The position numbers and the translations under genes were made by a program. This document shows, one piece after another, positions 28,753-37,478 of a stretch of DNA of 64,000 nt (the stretch's first letter is position 1; the number at the start of each line of letters is the position of its first letter). Source of the stretch: Sedimentitalea xiamensis. GTDB lineage: Bacteria; Pseudomonadota; Alphaproteobacteria; Rhodobacterales; Rhodobacteraceae. The notes beneath the pieces were generated by a model. That model had not been told where the DNA came from. It saw only the letters and a list, made by a program, of their open reading frames with translations, and ran no database searches. The stretch spans positions 186,001-250,000 of the forward strand of contig NZ_JASNJE010000001.1 in assembly GCF_030164465.1 (NCBI RefSeq). The letters are read 5' to 3'.

Positions 28753-29658
28753 TCAGGCCAGAAAGCCGTTTTCCTCGACCAGCGCCAGCAACTGCGCCAG
28801 AGAGGTTTCGACCGTGACACCGGATGTATCCAGCTGCCCGCCGGCCCTTTCATAGAGCGCTTCGCGACTGGTCAGGATCGTTTTCAGCTGTTCCATGGCC
28901 TCCGGATTGCCCGCCATCGGGCGTTCATCGCCCTGCGCCCTGACCCGCGCCATGTGTTCGCTGGGCGATGTCTTCAGCCAGACCGTGTGAAAACGATTCA
29001 GCAACGTCGCATAGGTTTCGGGTTGCTCTACGATGCCACCGGCAACGGCCAGCACCACGGCCTGATGGCCAGACGCCACGAGAGTCACGGCCTGGGCTTC
29101 GAGACTGCGATATCCTTCCTGGCCATAGAGCGCGATGACCTCTTCGACGGCCATGCCGCTCTGCCGTTCTATTTCCTGGTTCAGCTCGACGAAAGGCAGG
29201 CCCAGTGCCTGTCCCAGCAAGGCTCCCAATGTCGATTTCCCGGCGCCGCGCAATCCGACGAGGCAGATGCGATGCGCTTTGGTTTCCATTCCGCTGTCCG
29301 GCGCGAGAAGGCGCAATACCGCCTGGCGGGTGTCGGGACTCGCCGCGCGAAACAGGTCCGCGACCCGCGCGGAATCGCGGACCGACGCGTCATTCGTTGC
29401 GATCAGGCCCTCCACGCTCTGTCCCAGCGCCTCGGCCACGCGATGCAGCAGGCCGATCGAGATGTTGCCTTCGCCCGCTTCGATCTGCGCCAGATACCGC
29501 GGAGAGACGCCGGATCTTTCGGACAGCACCCGCCGCGGAATGCCGTTGTTCTCGCGCGCCTGTCGCACGCGGTCCCCCAGACGACGGATCATCGCGGTTG
29601 CGGTTTCGCCATCTGCCAGCGTGGATTCGTTTTGCATGCTGTTCCCGATATCGGTCAT
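28753..29658 (-). CDS. boxR: BoxR/BzdR-type transcriptional regulator of benzoyl-CoA degradation
   Basis: 301 residues with the distinctive BoxR architecture: an XRE helix-turn-helix at about 28-85 (RRVLSERSGVSPRYLAQIEAGEGNISIGLLHRVAEALG) fused to a shikimate-kinase-like domain from about 130 (ICLVGLRGAGKSTLGALLG as the P-loop, then LPFVELNQEIERQSG and a conserved AVAGGIV). In studied relatives the kinase-like domain binds benzoyl-CoA and relieves repression of the catabolic genes. It is the second-last gene of the box cluster, 124 bp after boxA, and that gap contains two inverted copies of the proposed operator. A Met at residue 8 is an alternative start. Confidence 0.93.
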   Translation of the reverse strand: MTDIGNSMQNESTLADGETATAMIRRLGDRVRQARENNGIPRRVLSERSGVSPRYLAQIEAGEGNISIGLLHRVAEALGQSVEGLIATNDASVRDSARVADLFRAASPDTRQAVLRLLAPDSGMETKAHRICLVGLRGAGKSTLGALLGQALGLPFVELNQEIERQSGMAVEEVIALYGQEGYRSLEAQAVTLVASGHQAVVLAVAGGIVEQPETYATLLNRFHTVWLKTSPSEHMARVRAQGDERPMAGNPEAMEQLKTILTSREALYERAGGQLDTSGVTVETSLAQLLALVEENGFLA

Positions 29659-29678
29659 CTGTCTACCGCATGTGAATG

Positions 29679-29742
29679 ATATTGCATCATCCTAGTGCGG
29701 CCAGCACGCGATCTCAATGCGGCCCGTAGAAACATGCAATAT
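29679..29742. promoter_or_regulatory. putative BoxR operator pair upstream of boxR
   Basis: ATATTGCAT (29679-29687) and its exact reverse complement ATGCAATAT (29734-29742) face each other across 46 bases in the 124 bp gap between boxA and boxR. The inner copy ends 20 bp from the boxR start. Variants of the same motif occur before boxC and before the benzoate-CoA ligase gene. Confidence 0.6.
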
Positions 29743-29782
29743 GATGCGCAAGAATGACCTTCCGGCGGAAGCCTGCCGTCCG

Positions 29783-30979
29783 TCAGTAGGTTTCGACGTG
29801 ATAGCGCCCGTCTTCGCGCATGGCGTCGCGCATCTGCGACCAGACAAGCCCGACACCGCGCGCTATATCGGACAACGCCTCTTCGACGCCTTGTTCCATC
29901 GCTTTCAGTCCGCAGATATAGATATGCCCCTTCGGATCACGTATCAGGGCCGCGACGTTTTCGGCCTCGGTCCGCAACTTGTCCTGAACATACTGCTTCG
30001 GGTGATCCGGTTCGCGGCTGAAGGCAAACACCTTCTTCATGAACCCGTCCGGCACTTTCTTGAGCGGTCCGAAATAGGGCAGTTCCGCCGGACGGCGCGC
30101 GCCGAAGACCAGGACAAGGGATTCTCGCGTCGCCGGCGCCACCCTCTGCCGACGCATGGTGAATCCGCGAAACGGGGCCGACCCCGTCCCGGTGCATATC
30201 ATCAGCAGGCGGGTTTCCGGATCGGACGGCAACAGGAAAGTCGCGCCGAACGGGCCGGTCAGCCTGACGCTGTCGCCCGGTTTCAGATCGCAGACATAGT
30301 TTGAACACAGCCCGTGCTCTTCGCGTTTCACGGTCAGGGACAGGTTGTTGAAGTTCGGCCGCTCGCCATCGCGCGGGCTGGAGACCGAATAGAGCCGGGG
30401 AAGATGCGGCTTTCCCTCGGCATCGGCCCCCGGTGGGATGATACCGACGCTCTGGCCTTCGAGAACCGGAAACGGCAGGCCGCCGAGATCCAGAATGATA
30501 TGACGGACATCGCTGTCGCTGCCGGCATCCGTCAGCCTGTAGTTTCCCTGCACCGTCGCAACCGCAGGCTTTCCGGGATTGTACATGTTGATCGTCGGCC
30601 TGGACGCCGTGGCGGGCGCTTTCGCCTTGCCGCCCGCGCCCCTGTGCGCCTCGGCCAGCAGGGCCGCCATCGCATCGTCCAGCGCTTCCAGCCCCGTTTC
30701 GGCCTCCCCGCCCGCGGAATCGAGATCCTCCTGATCGGGCAGTTCGTCCCACCCGTATTGATCTTCCAGCGAATAGGGATCGATCACGACCCGCCATTCA
30801 TCGATGGACCCTGTCGGGCAGACCGGTATGCAATCCATGCAGAAATCGCATTTGGAGACATCGACGACCACGTTGTTGTCGTCGTGTTCGATGGCCTGCA
30901 GCGGGCAGGTCATTTCGCATGTGTAACAGCGGATACAGATTTCGGGGTCGATAAGGTGCTGTTTCAGCGGTGCGGACAT
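29783..30979 (-). CDS. boxA: benzoyl-CoA 2,3-epoxidase reductase subunit BoxA
   Basis: NADPH-dependent iron-sulfur flavoprotein that passes electrons to BoxB. The 398 residues start with two [4Fe-4S] ferredoxin motifs (CIRCYTCEMTCP near 15; CDFCMDCIPVCP near 45). An acidic linker is followed by a ferredoxin-NADP reductase module: the FAD motif RLYSVSSP near 220, the NADP loop ICTGTGSAPFRG near 295 and the terminal GRYHVETY. Length and order agree with known BoxA. Its ATG shares one base with the stop of the 57-residue gene upstream (TGATG), so it is translationally coupled to it. boxR follows after 124 bp. Confidence 0.95.
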   Translation of the reverse strand: MSAPLKQHLIDPEICIRCYTCEMTCPLQAIEHDDNNVVVDVSKCDFCMDCIPVCPTGSIDEWRVVIDPYSLEDQYGWDELPDQEDLDSAGGEAETGLEALDDAMAALLAEAHRGAGGKAKAPATASRPTINMYNPGKPAVATVQGNYRLTDAGSDSDVRHIILDLGGLPFPVLEGQSVGIIPPGADAEGKPHLPRLYSVSSPRDGERPNFNNLSLTVKREEHGLCSNYVCDLKPGDSVRLTGPFGATFLLPSDPETRLLMICTGTGSAPFRGFTMRRQRVAPATRESLVLVFGARRPAELPYFGPLKKVPDGFMKKVFAFSREPDHPKQYVQDKLRTEAENVAALIRDPKGHIYICGLKAMEQGVEEALSDIARGVGLVWSQMRDAMREDGRYHVETY

Positions 30980-31152
30980 CAGGTTCCGTGTTTCCTGGAC
31001 AGAATCACATCAGGCACGATCAAGGCTTCGATCAGTTCCTTGCACAATCCGTTGCAATCGGTGCACCCGACGCAGGGTCCGTTCAGCTTCGACAGTTCCA
31101 GGGACAGGGCGGCGGTGCGGGGCGCTGCAGCGACGAGACGGCTGATGTTCAT
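30979..31152 (-). CDS. 57-residue Cys-rich protein between boxB and boxA
   Basis: A small protein (MNISRLVAAAPRTAALSLEL, then SKLNG) with the cluster PCVGCTDCNGLCKEL, i.e. C-x2-C-x2-C-x3-C, near residues 27-36, followed by a hydrophobic stretch EALIVPDVIL and a basic tail. The spacing resembles half of a [4Fe-4S] ferredoxin binding loop. I do not recognise a named family. ATG 31152 is chosen over an in-frame ATG at 31170 because it gives a compact N terminus with GGAGCC upstream. Its stop shares a base with the boxA start, and boxB lies 176 bp upstream, so it is in the box operon. A role in electron transfer or metal handling for BoxA/BoxB is inference only. Confidence 0.7.
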   Translation of the reverse strand: MNISRLVAAAPRTAALSLELSKLNGPCVGCTDCNGLCKELIEALIVPDVILSRKHGT

Positions 31153-31328
31153 GAAAAGGCTCCGATACAATATGACAGTGACAAAAAATGAAAAAATGAA
31201 GCACGACGCATGTCGTCCGACTCAAAGGGTATCATGTGCCCCCCAATTCCGGCAAATATTTGTTGACTTCGCGGATCATCTTCGGTCTCGCGCTGTTGTT
31301 TCGGCGGTGAAAGCGGGATCATTCCGGG

Positions 31329-32780
31329 TCAGGCCATGTGCAGTTTCACATACTCGAAATCGCCCGGCTTGTTGTCGATCCCGACCTTGGGGGGCGCGAT
31401 CCAGCTGGCATATTCCCCCGGTTCCGTCACCGGTTTCATCAGGGACTTGATGAAATCGCCATCGGCATGGGTCGGCAGCCAGCCGGGCAGCCCCTTGTCA
31501 TAATCCGCCCCGGACAGGAGATTTCCGTCGGGATCGAAGTTGTGGCCCGCGAACACACCGATCTTGCGGTGGAAGGATTCGTGCGGCAGCTTCATCTCGA
31601 AGTCCACCCCCGCTTTCTGGATCAGCTTGTTCCAGCGCCCGACGCCGCCCGCCGCGTCACGGGTGTAGTCGTCGCGCAGGCGCATGTTGATCGCGGTCAG
31701 GGCCGGAACCTCGTGATACACCATCTTGCCGTCGACCATGTCCCACACCTTGTAGGTGTCGTTCTTGAGCTGGTGATCGTCGTCGATCCTCATTTCCATA
31801 TAACGGCCCTTGATCCCGGAATTGAACGCATTGGCGGCATTGGTCGATACCTCCTGACCGAACAGGTCCAGCGACAGGGTGTAGTGCAGGTTCAGTTTTT
31901 TCTGGATGGTGGGCAGGTCGATGACGCCCAGGTCGCGGACCTTGTCGATATCGTAAGGATCGCTGATCCCGGCCTTGTTCATCGCCTCGACCGTGGCCTG
32001 AATGGTGCGTCCGACGCCGGTTTCGCCGACGAACATGTGATGCGCCTCTTCGGTCAGCATGAACCGGCAGGTCCGGGACAGGGGGTCGAACCCCGACTGC
32101 GCCAGGCTTTCCAACTGCATCTTCCCGTCCCGGTCGGTGAAATAGGTGAACATGAAGAACGACAGCCAGTCCGGCGTTTCCTCGTTGAACGCACCCAGCA
32201 TCCTCGGGGCTTCTTCCGAACCTGACGACCGGATCAGCAATTCGTTCGCCTCTTCCCGCCCGTCGCGGCCAAAATACTTCTGAAGCAGGTAGACCATCGC
32301 CCACAGATGGCGGCCTTCCTCGACATTGACCTGAAAGAGGTTGCGCAAGTCATAAAGCGATGGCGCCGTCAGCCCGAGGAATCGCTGCTGTTCCACCGAT
32401 CCCGGTTCCGTATCCCCCTGAATCACGATCAGGCGCTTGAGCATGTTGCGGTATTCGCCCGGAACCTCCTGCCAGGCCGGTTCGCCCACATGTTCGCCGC
32501 AGGGAATGCGCCGGTCATCGACCTGCGGCGCCAGGAGCACGCCCCACCGGTATTCCGGCATCTTCACGTAGTCGAACTTGGCCCATCCTTTCGGGTCGAC
32601 CGAAACGGCGGTACGCAGGTAGACCATGCTTTCCTGGAAATTCTGCGGGATCAGGTCATTCCACCAGTTGATGTAGCCCGGATGCCATTTTTCCAGCGCC
32701 TTCAGAACCTTCCGGTCCGAACTCAGCCCGACGTTGTTGGGGATCTGGGTGTCGTAGCTGACATTGATGAGGTCAAGCAT
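31329..32780 (-). CDS. boxB: benzoyl-CoA 2,3-epoxidase oxygenase subunit BoxB
   Basis: Di-iron oxygenase that converts benzoyl-CoA to 2,3-epoxybenzoyl-CoA with O2 and electrons from BoxA. The 483 residues start MLDLINVSYDTQIPNNVGL and match BoxB throughout. Two E-x-x-H iron motifs are visible, EGRH near residue 155 and EEAHH near 245, as expected for a class I di-iron site. RBS AGGAGA lies 6 bases before ATG 32780. boxC ends 36 bp upstream; a 176 bp gap then leads to the small Cys-rich gene, long for this operon and without an obvious terminator. Confidence 0.96.
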   Translation of the reverse strand: MLDLINVSYDTQIPNNVGLSSDRKVLKALEKWHPGYINWWNDLIPQNFQESMVYLRTAVSVDPKGWAKFDYVKMPEYRWGVLLAPQVDDRRIPCGEHVGEPAWQEVPGEYRNMLKRLIVIQGDTEPGSVEQQRFLGLTAPSLYDLRNLFQVNVEEGRHLWAMVYLLQKYFGRDGREEANELLIRSSGSEEAPRMLGAFNEETPDWLSFFMFTYFTDRDGKMQLESLAQSGFDPLSRTCRFMLTEEAHHMFVGETGVGRTIQATVEAMNKAGISDPYDIDKVRDLGVIDLPTIQKKLNLHYTLSLDLFGQEVSTNAANAFNSGIKGRYMEMRIDDDHQLKNDTYKVWDMVDGKMVYHEVPALTAINMRLRDDYTRDAAGGVGRWNKLIQKAGVDFEMKLPHESFHRKIGVFAGHNFDPDGNLLSGADYDKGLPGWLPTHADGDFIKSLMKPVTEPGEYASWIAPPKVGIDNKPGDFEYVKLHMA

Positions 32781-32816
32781 GTCTGTCTCCTGTTGGATGC
32801 GGCGGGGGCCGGCCGA

Positions 32817-34478
32817 TCACACGCGTTCCATGTTGTAGGATCCCCGGACGCCGGTGCCATATCGCTGCAGTGCGCCTTCGGCTCCGACCGCGTTCGGGCG
32901 CTGGAATATCCAGTTCTGCCAGGCGGTCAGCCGTCCGAAAATGCGGGTTTCCATCGTTTCCGGACCTGCAAAACGCAGGTTTGCTTCCATCCCGGTCAGG
33001 GCGTCCGGCGAAAAACTGGCGCGTTCCTCCAGGAAAATGCGCACCTCGTCCTCCCAGTCGATGTCGTCGAACGCTTCGGTGATCAGGCCCAGTTCCTCGG
33101 CGGTTTCTGCATCCAGAGATTCGCCGATGCGGCCCTTGAGCGCGGTTTCCTGTTCCGGCGCCCCCAGGAACCGGGTCTGAAGGCGTGTCAGGTCGTTCGC
33201 CATCGGATAGACGCCGAAGTTTGCCGGCGACAGGGTGATCGACGCCAGCGGACGATTGTTGCCTTCGAACTCCTCCAGCATCATGTAGCTGCGGTCTGCG
33301 GCCCAGATGAGTTCGGCCAGCATTCCGGCGTAACAGGATCCGTGTTCCACCAGCGTGACCAGGCTGCGCGAGGTCATGTCGATACGTTTGAGAAGCCGCT
33401 TCCAGTATTGCAGGATCTCGTTCGCCAGCCAGTGTCCCGCGTTGGCGAGCAGGAAAGCCTCATGCGCCAGAACGCGCTCTGCATCGCCCTGGGTCGTGAA
33501 CACGATCAGGCCGGCTTCGCGTTCGTTCAGGCGCAGATGCAGGATCGCGTCGTCCAGTTCCCGCGCCAGCCGCAGCATGTAGGTGTCCGAACCTTCCGCC
33601 AGCAGGGCGCCGGTGTCGCCGGGCGCCGCGCCATCCGGTCCCTTGATCAAGATCGTCGCGCGATTGGCATCCCGATCCAGGTCCACCTCCAGCAGGGAAT
33701 AGACTACCGTTCCGTCCGGATCGATTTTCCGGTCCAATGGCTTCAGCCGGATACCCTGCAAACCCTCGGGCTTGGACGACCGGTTCGCGAATTCCCGGGC
33801 GCGCTCCTGCACCACGTCGTCAAAGGTGGAATTGGCGACGACCTCGTCCACCAGCCCCCAATCCTTGGCGCGCTGCCCGCGGATGCCTTCTTCGATCGAA
33901 CAGAATACATCCGCCCGATCCCGGCGCAGTTTGCGCTTGTCCGTCACCCGCGTCAGCCCGCCGGTGCCGGGCAGGACCGCCAGCAGGGGCACTTCGGGCA
34001 GCGCCACCGAAGACGTGCTGTCGTTGGTCAGCATGATGTAATTGCACGCCACGGCCAGCTCATAGCCCCCGCCGGCGCAAGCGCCTTTTACCGCGGCGAT
34101 GTATTTCTGGCCCGAATCCCGTTCCGCCGCCTCGTAGGTATTGCGGGTTTCGTTGGTGAACTTGCAGAAATTCACCTTGTGCGCATGACTTGCACCGCCC
34201 AGCATCCGAATATTCGCTCCGGCGCAGAACACCTTGTCCTTTCCCGATTGCATCACGACGACGCTGACCTCGGGATGTTCGAACCTCATCCGCTGCACGA
34301 TATCGGCCAGTTCGATATCGACGCCCAGATCGTAGGAATTCAGCTTCAGTTCATACCCGTCGAACAGGCCGCCGGCCTCGTCCACATCCATGAACAGGTT
34401 GGCGACCGCACCGTCATATTCCACGCGCCAGTGGCGGTATCGCGACGGGTCCGTCTGGAAATCGATGACTTTGCTCAT
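32817..34478 (-). CDS. boxC: benzoyl-CoA-dihydrodiol (epoxybenzoyl-CoA) lyase BoxC
   Basis: Crotonase-superfamily enzyme that hydrolytically opens the epoxide ring to 3,4-dehydroadipyl-CoA semialdehyde and formate. The 553 residues contain a first crotonase module with FCAGANIRMLGGASHAHK near 90, GACAGGGYELAVACNYIML near 140 and SVALPEVPLLAVLPGTGGLTR near 170, then a second crotonase-like half. ATG 34478 (MSKVIDFQTDPSRY) is preferred to the upstream ATG 34505 because AAAGGCGG sits just before it. It is the first gene of boxC-boxB-small-boxA-boxR, with a promoter region carrying repeated TTGCA elements. Formate released here could feed the formate dehydrogenase encoded in the same window. Confidence 0.95.
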   Translation of the reverse strand: MSKVIDFQTDPSRYRHWRVEYDGAVANLFMDVDEAGGLFDGYELKLNSYDLGVDIELADIVQRMRFEHPEVSVVVMQSGKDKVFCAGANIRMLGGASHAHKVNFCKFTNETRNTYEAAERDSGQKYIAAVKGACAGGGYELAVACNYIMLTNDSTSSVALPEVPLLAVLPGTGGLTRVTDKRKLRRDRADVFCSIEEGIRGQRAKDWGLVDEVVANSTFDDVVQERAREFANRSSKPEGLQGIRLKPLDRKIDPDGTVVYSLLEVDLDRDANRATILIKGPDGAAPGDTGALLAEGSDTYMLRLARELDDAILHLRLNEREAGLIVFTTQGDAERVLAHEAFLLANAGHWLANEILQYWKRLLKRIDMTSRSLVTLVEHGSCYAGMLAELIWAADRSYMMLEEFEGNNRPLASITLSPANFGVYPMANDLTRLQTRFLGAPEQETALKGRIGESLDAETAEELGLITEAFDDIDWEDEVRIFLEERASFSPDALTGMEANLRFAGPETMETRIFGRLTAWQNWIFQRPNAVGAEGALQRYGTGVRGSYNMERV

Positions 34479-34500
34479 GCGAACCGCCTTTGGGAAAGCC

Positions 34501-34610
34501 TGCATACGTTTTGCATCTTATCTTTCGGAATCGGTTCGGTAAACCCGATATGTGCAAAATATTGCGCTACTTGCAGGCTGATTTGATGGATTGTCTGCAC
34601 TATATTGCAT
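34501..34610 (-). promoter_or_regulatory. boxC promoter region with putative BoxR sites
   Basis: An AT-rich 122 bp gap plus the tail of the upstream gene contain TTGCAT (34511-34516), ATATTGCGC (34559-34567), TTGCAGG (34571-34577) and ATATTGCAT (34602-34610). The last is identical to the copy before boxR and overlaps the stop of the DUF309-like gene. GCAAAATATTGC (34554-34565) is itself palindromic around four bases. Confidence 0.55.
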
Positions 34611-35025
34611 TTTTTCGTAGCGTTTCGATACGACTTTCCAGATCGTCCAGGGGCAAGCCCATCACATCCCGCACGCCGGAACCGCAGGCATGCAGGTGGG
34701 TTTCGGCCATGCCGCAAAGTCTGCGGACGGCATTGGGGCGATTCATCCGCGCCTTGAGCGCCGCGTTGGCCGTCTGAATCAGTGCCTGCACGGCATGGCG
34801 TTCGACGGAATTGGGGGCCGTGGCCATCCAGACCGGTTCCAATGCCTCGTGCGCTTCCCAATAGAAACCGTGTTCGAAGAACGCCCGGCCTGCCCGCCAC
34901 GCCGCGCTGTTCGCGATCTCGGCGCCGGTCATGCCCACGCGGACGGAGTCATGCAGATCGTCGAACAGGGATGGATCGTGTCGCGGCGTCTGGCCGGGGA
35001 CATAGGCATGGGGCGGCAGGTTCAC
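34600..35025 (-). CDS. DUF309-like protein of unknown function
   Basis: 141 residues. The segment RAFFEHGFYWEAHEALEPVWM near 60-80 matches the hallmark helix of DUF309-type proteins (H/F-YWEAHE-LEPVW), whose Glu/His residues suggest a metal or active site, although no member has a settled function that I know of. The following helical region (VERHAVQALIQTANAALKARM) also fits that fold. The start is GTG 35025, which overlaps the stop of the alpha/beta hydrolase (GTGA). It is the last gene before the boxC promoter, inside the benzoate ligase operon. Why it belongs there is unknown. Confidence 0.7.
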   Translation of the reverse strand: MNLPPHAYVPGQTPRHDPSLFDDLHDSVRVGMTGAEIANSAAWRAGRAFFEHGFYWEAHEALEPVWMATAPNSVERHAVQALIQTANAALKARMNRPNAVRRLCGMAETHLHACGSGVRDVMGLPLDDLESRIETLRKNAI

Positions 35026-35852
35026 CCCACCAGACCCGGCTGAACATCGACGGCTTCGATACGTTGCAGACGTCTGGCAAAGTCTTCGACTGCCGCGAGA
35101 ACCCGGTCCGGCTGTTCCTGATGCGGCGCGTGCTTGCAGCCGTCCAGGATCAGCGTATCGACGGGGGAATAGGCGCGGTCTTCGATCTCGGAAATCTGCG
35201 CCAGCGTTCCATACTGGTCGTCGCGCCCCTGAATCGCCAGAACCGGTATGCGGAAATAGTCGATGGTGTCGGCCACATTCCAGTCCACGAAAGACGGGTC
35301 GAGCCAGGTTTCGGCCCAACCTCGAAATGCGCCATCCACATCCTTGTGATAGCGCGCCAACCGACGCCTCAGCACACCGGACTCATAGGCCTGCGCCGCC
35401 TTTGCGATCTGGGCAAGTCCGGACGGTTCGGTAAAGAAATGCGGCGCCATGAGGATCAATCCACGGATACGGTGGTCCGCGACACCACCCGCGTAAAGCG
35501 CCGCGATCGTCGCCCCGTCGCTGTGACCGAACAGGATACCCTTAGAAAAACCTATCTGATCCAGAATGCCCGGCAGAACGTCGCGGGCTTCTCGCGTCAT
35601 GAAATCAAGCGGTCGTGGCAGCGGAACCGGATCGGAAGCGCCATACCCCTGACGCGAATAGGCGAAGACGCCCATACCGGTCCGTGCCGCGACCTGTTCG
35701 GGAAAATCCCGCCACAATTCGACGCTGCCCAGACCTTCGTGCAGCATGACGATGGTGGGCGAGCTGTCCGGCGAAGGCCCGTGGCAGGCATATTCCAGCG
35801 TCACGCCATTCACGACCAAAGCAGACCGTGGCGTCGATGACCAGTCCAGCAT
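35022..35852 (-). CDS. alpha/beta-fold hydrolase of the benzoyl-CoA cluster
   Basis: 276 residues with a complete triad: the nucleophile elbow GHSDGAT near residue 118, an aspartate in QGRDDQYG near 222, and histidine in GCKHAPHQEQP near 250. The oxyanion region is LHEGLGSVELWRDFP near 38. No signal peptide, so it is cytoplasmic. Position directly after the benzoate-CoA ligase gene (2 bp gap) and before the DUF309-like gene suggests a role in aromatic acid breakdown, for example hydrolysing a stray CoA thioester or a lactone/enol intermediate. Substrate is not predictable from sequence. Confidence 0.82.
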   Translation of the reverse strand: MLDWSSTPRSALVVNGVTLEYACHGPSPDSSPTIVMLHEGLGSVELWRDFPEQVAARTGMGVFAYSRQGYGASDPVPLPRPLDFMTREARDVLPGILDQIGFSKGILFGHSDGATIAALYAGGVADHRIRGLILMAPHFFTEPSGLAQIAKAAQAYESGVLRRRLARYHKDVDGAFRGWAETWLDPSFVDWNVADTIDYFRIPVLAIQGRDDQYGTLAQISEIEDRAYSPVDTLILDGCKHAPHQEQPDRVLAAVEDFARRLQRIEAVDVQPGLVG

Positions 35853-35854
35853 CG

Positions 35855-37396
35855 TCAGGACTCCTCACGCAGCTTGAATCGCTGAATCTTGCCTGTCGCG
35901 GTTTTCGGCAGGTCGCTCACGAATTCGATCCAGCGCGGATATTTCCATTTTCCGACCTTCTTCTTGACGAAGTCTTTCAGTTCGTCAGCCAGACCTTCCG
36001 CACCCTGATCCTGTTTCAAGACAATGAACGCCTTGGGCTTTTCCAGGCCGTCACGGTCGCGCCGCGCAACCACAGCCGCTTCCAGCACCGCCGGATGCCC
36101 GACCAGGGCCTGTTCCACTTCAAAGGGCGACACCCAGATACCCGATACCTTGAACATGTCATCCGTGCGCCCGCAATAGATGTATCGCCCTTCCGGGGTG
36201 CGTTCGTATTTGTCGCCGGTCCGGGTCCATTCGCCTTCGAAGGTCGCGCGGGACTTGGTTCGCTTGTTCCAGTAGCCATCCGCGGCCGAGGCGCCCCGAA
36301 CCAGGAGTTCTCCGATCTGGCCCGGACCCACATCATCGCCACGCTCGTCCACGAGACGGACATCATAGCCGGGAACCGCGCGCCCGGACGTGCCGTAGAC
36401 CACGTCGTCCGGTGCATTCGACAGGAAAATGTGCAGCATCTCGGTGGACCCGACGCCATCCAGGATATCGACCCCCCATATGTCGCGCCATTTGCGGCCG
36501 ATGTCTTCCGGCAGGGCCTCGCCGGCGGAAATGCAGCGCCGCAGCGGAACATCCGGCCGTCCCGCGCGTTCAAGATGGGCCACGGTCGCGGCATAAAGTG
36601 TCGGAACGCCACAGAAGATCGTTGGCTGTTCGGCGGCGAGAATGTCTACCGTCCTGTCTGGTGTCGGACGACCGTCAAACAGGATCGCCGTCGCCCCGAC
36701 GGACATCGGAAAAGTCATCGCATTGCCGAGCCCGTAGGCGAAAAACAGTTTGGCCGCCGAATAGACCACATCGGCCTCTTCGATCCCCAGGACCTGCCTG
36801 CCATAGGTGTCAGATGTCGCCTTCAGGCTGCCATGAACGTGGCGGACGCCTTTAGGCTGCCCGGTCGATCCCGAGGAATAGAGCCAGAAGGCGGTATCGT
36901 CGAGCGACGTTTCAACCGCCGCCACAGGCCCGCAACCCTGCATGAAATCGCCAAGGGTCTGCGTTCCATCCGGCGCGGTGTCGCCGATAACGATGATCCT
37001 GTCGAGGTAGGCGGACGATTCCGCCGCGGCCCGGATTTCGGGCCAGAGACTTTCGGACACGAACAGGCAGGATGCCCGGCTGTCCTTCAGAATGGCGTCA
37101 TATACGGACCCGGTCAGCAAGGTATTGACCGGAACCGGGATGACGCCGGCCTTGATGCAGCCCCAGAAGACCGCGGGGAATTCGAGCTGGTCGAGCATCA
37201 GCATCAAGGCACGCGCCTCGCGCGGGACACCGGCGCGTTGCAGCGCCGCGGCGACGCAACCGGACTGCTCGGCCAGTTCTCCATAGGTAATCGCGCGTCG
37301 CTGACCGGCGGCCTCTCGAAATGCCGGTTTTGCGCCGCGCCCCTCGGCAACATGCCGATCCACGAAGAACTGCGCTGCGTTGCCCGTTGCTGTCAT
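35855..37396 (-). CDS. bclA: benzoate-CoA ligase
   Basis: Activates benzoate with ATP and CoA to benzoyl-CoA, the entry step of the box pathway. The 513 residues have the adenylation core: P-loop LYSSGSTGQPKGVRHVH near 165, DGVGSTEMLHIFLSN near 310, TGDKYERTPEGRYIYCGRTDDMFKVSGIWVSPFEVE over 385-420 (given in parts), and the catalytic lysine in PKTATGKIQRFKL at the C terminus. The motif set is that of benzoate-type rather than fatty-acid ligases. ATG 37396 follows a GGGGGG/GTGAC purine-rich site; 28 upstream codons in frame are probably untranslated. It heads a ligase-hydrolase-DUF309 operon with its own motif-bearing promoter. Confidence 0.92.
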   Translation of the reverse strand: MTATGNAAQFFVDRHVAEGRGAKPAFREAAGQRRAITYGELAEQSGCVAAALQRAGVPREARALMLMLDQLEFPAVFWGCIKAGVIPVPVNTLLTGSVYDAILKDSRASCLFVSESLWPEIRAAAESSAYLDRIIVIGDTAPDGTQTLGDFMQGCGPVAAVETSLDDTAFWLYSSGSTGQPKGVRHVHGSLKATSDTYGRQVLGIEEADVVYSAAKLFFAYGLGNAMTFPMSVGATAILFDGRPTPDRTVDILAAEQPTIFCGVPTLYAATVAHLERAGRPDVPLRRCISAGEALPEDIGRKWRDIWGVDILDGVGSTEMLHIFLSNAPDDVVYGTSGRAVPGYDVRLVDERGDDVGPGQIGELLVRGASAADGYWNKRTKSRATFEGEWTRTGDKYERTPEGRYIYCGRTDDMFKVSGIWVSPFEVEQALVGHPAVLEAAVVARRDRDGLEKPKAFIVLKQDQGAEGLADELKDFVKKKVGKWKYPRWIEFVSDLPKTATGKIQRFKLREES

Positions 37397-37478
37397 GTCA
37401 CCCCCCCGATCCCAGTGGAAACACCCCCAGGAAGCCCGAACAGAGCCGATGCGGCCGCGATCACCCGGACATGGGTTC

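Noticed and set aside
32307-34586. 759-codon frame antisense to boxC
   Set aside because: Shadow of boxC and the end of boxB; no domain or start signal.
34475-34900. 141-codon leftward frame overlapping the DUF309-like gene
   Set aside because: It reads the DUF309 coding region in another frame and crosses the boxC promoter; the overlapping frame has the YWEAHE motif.
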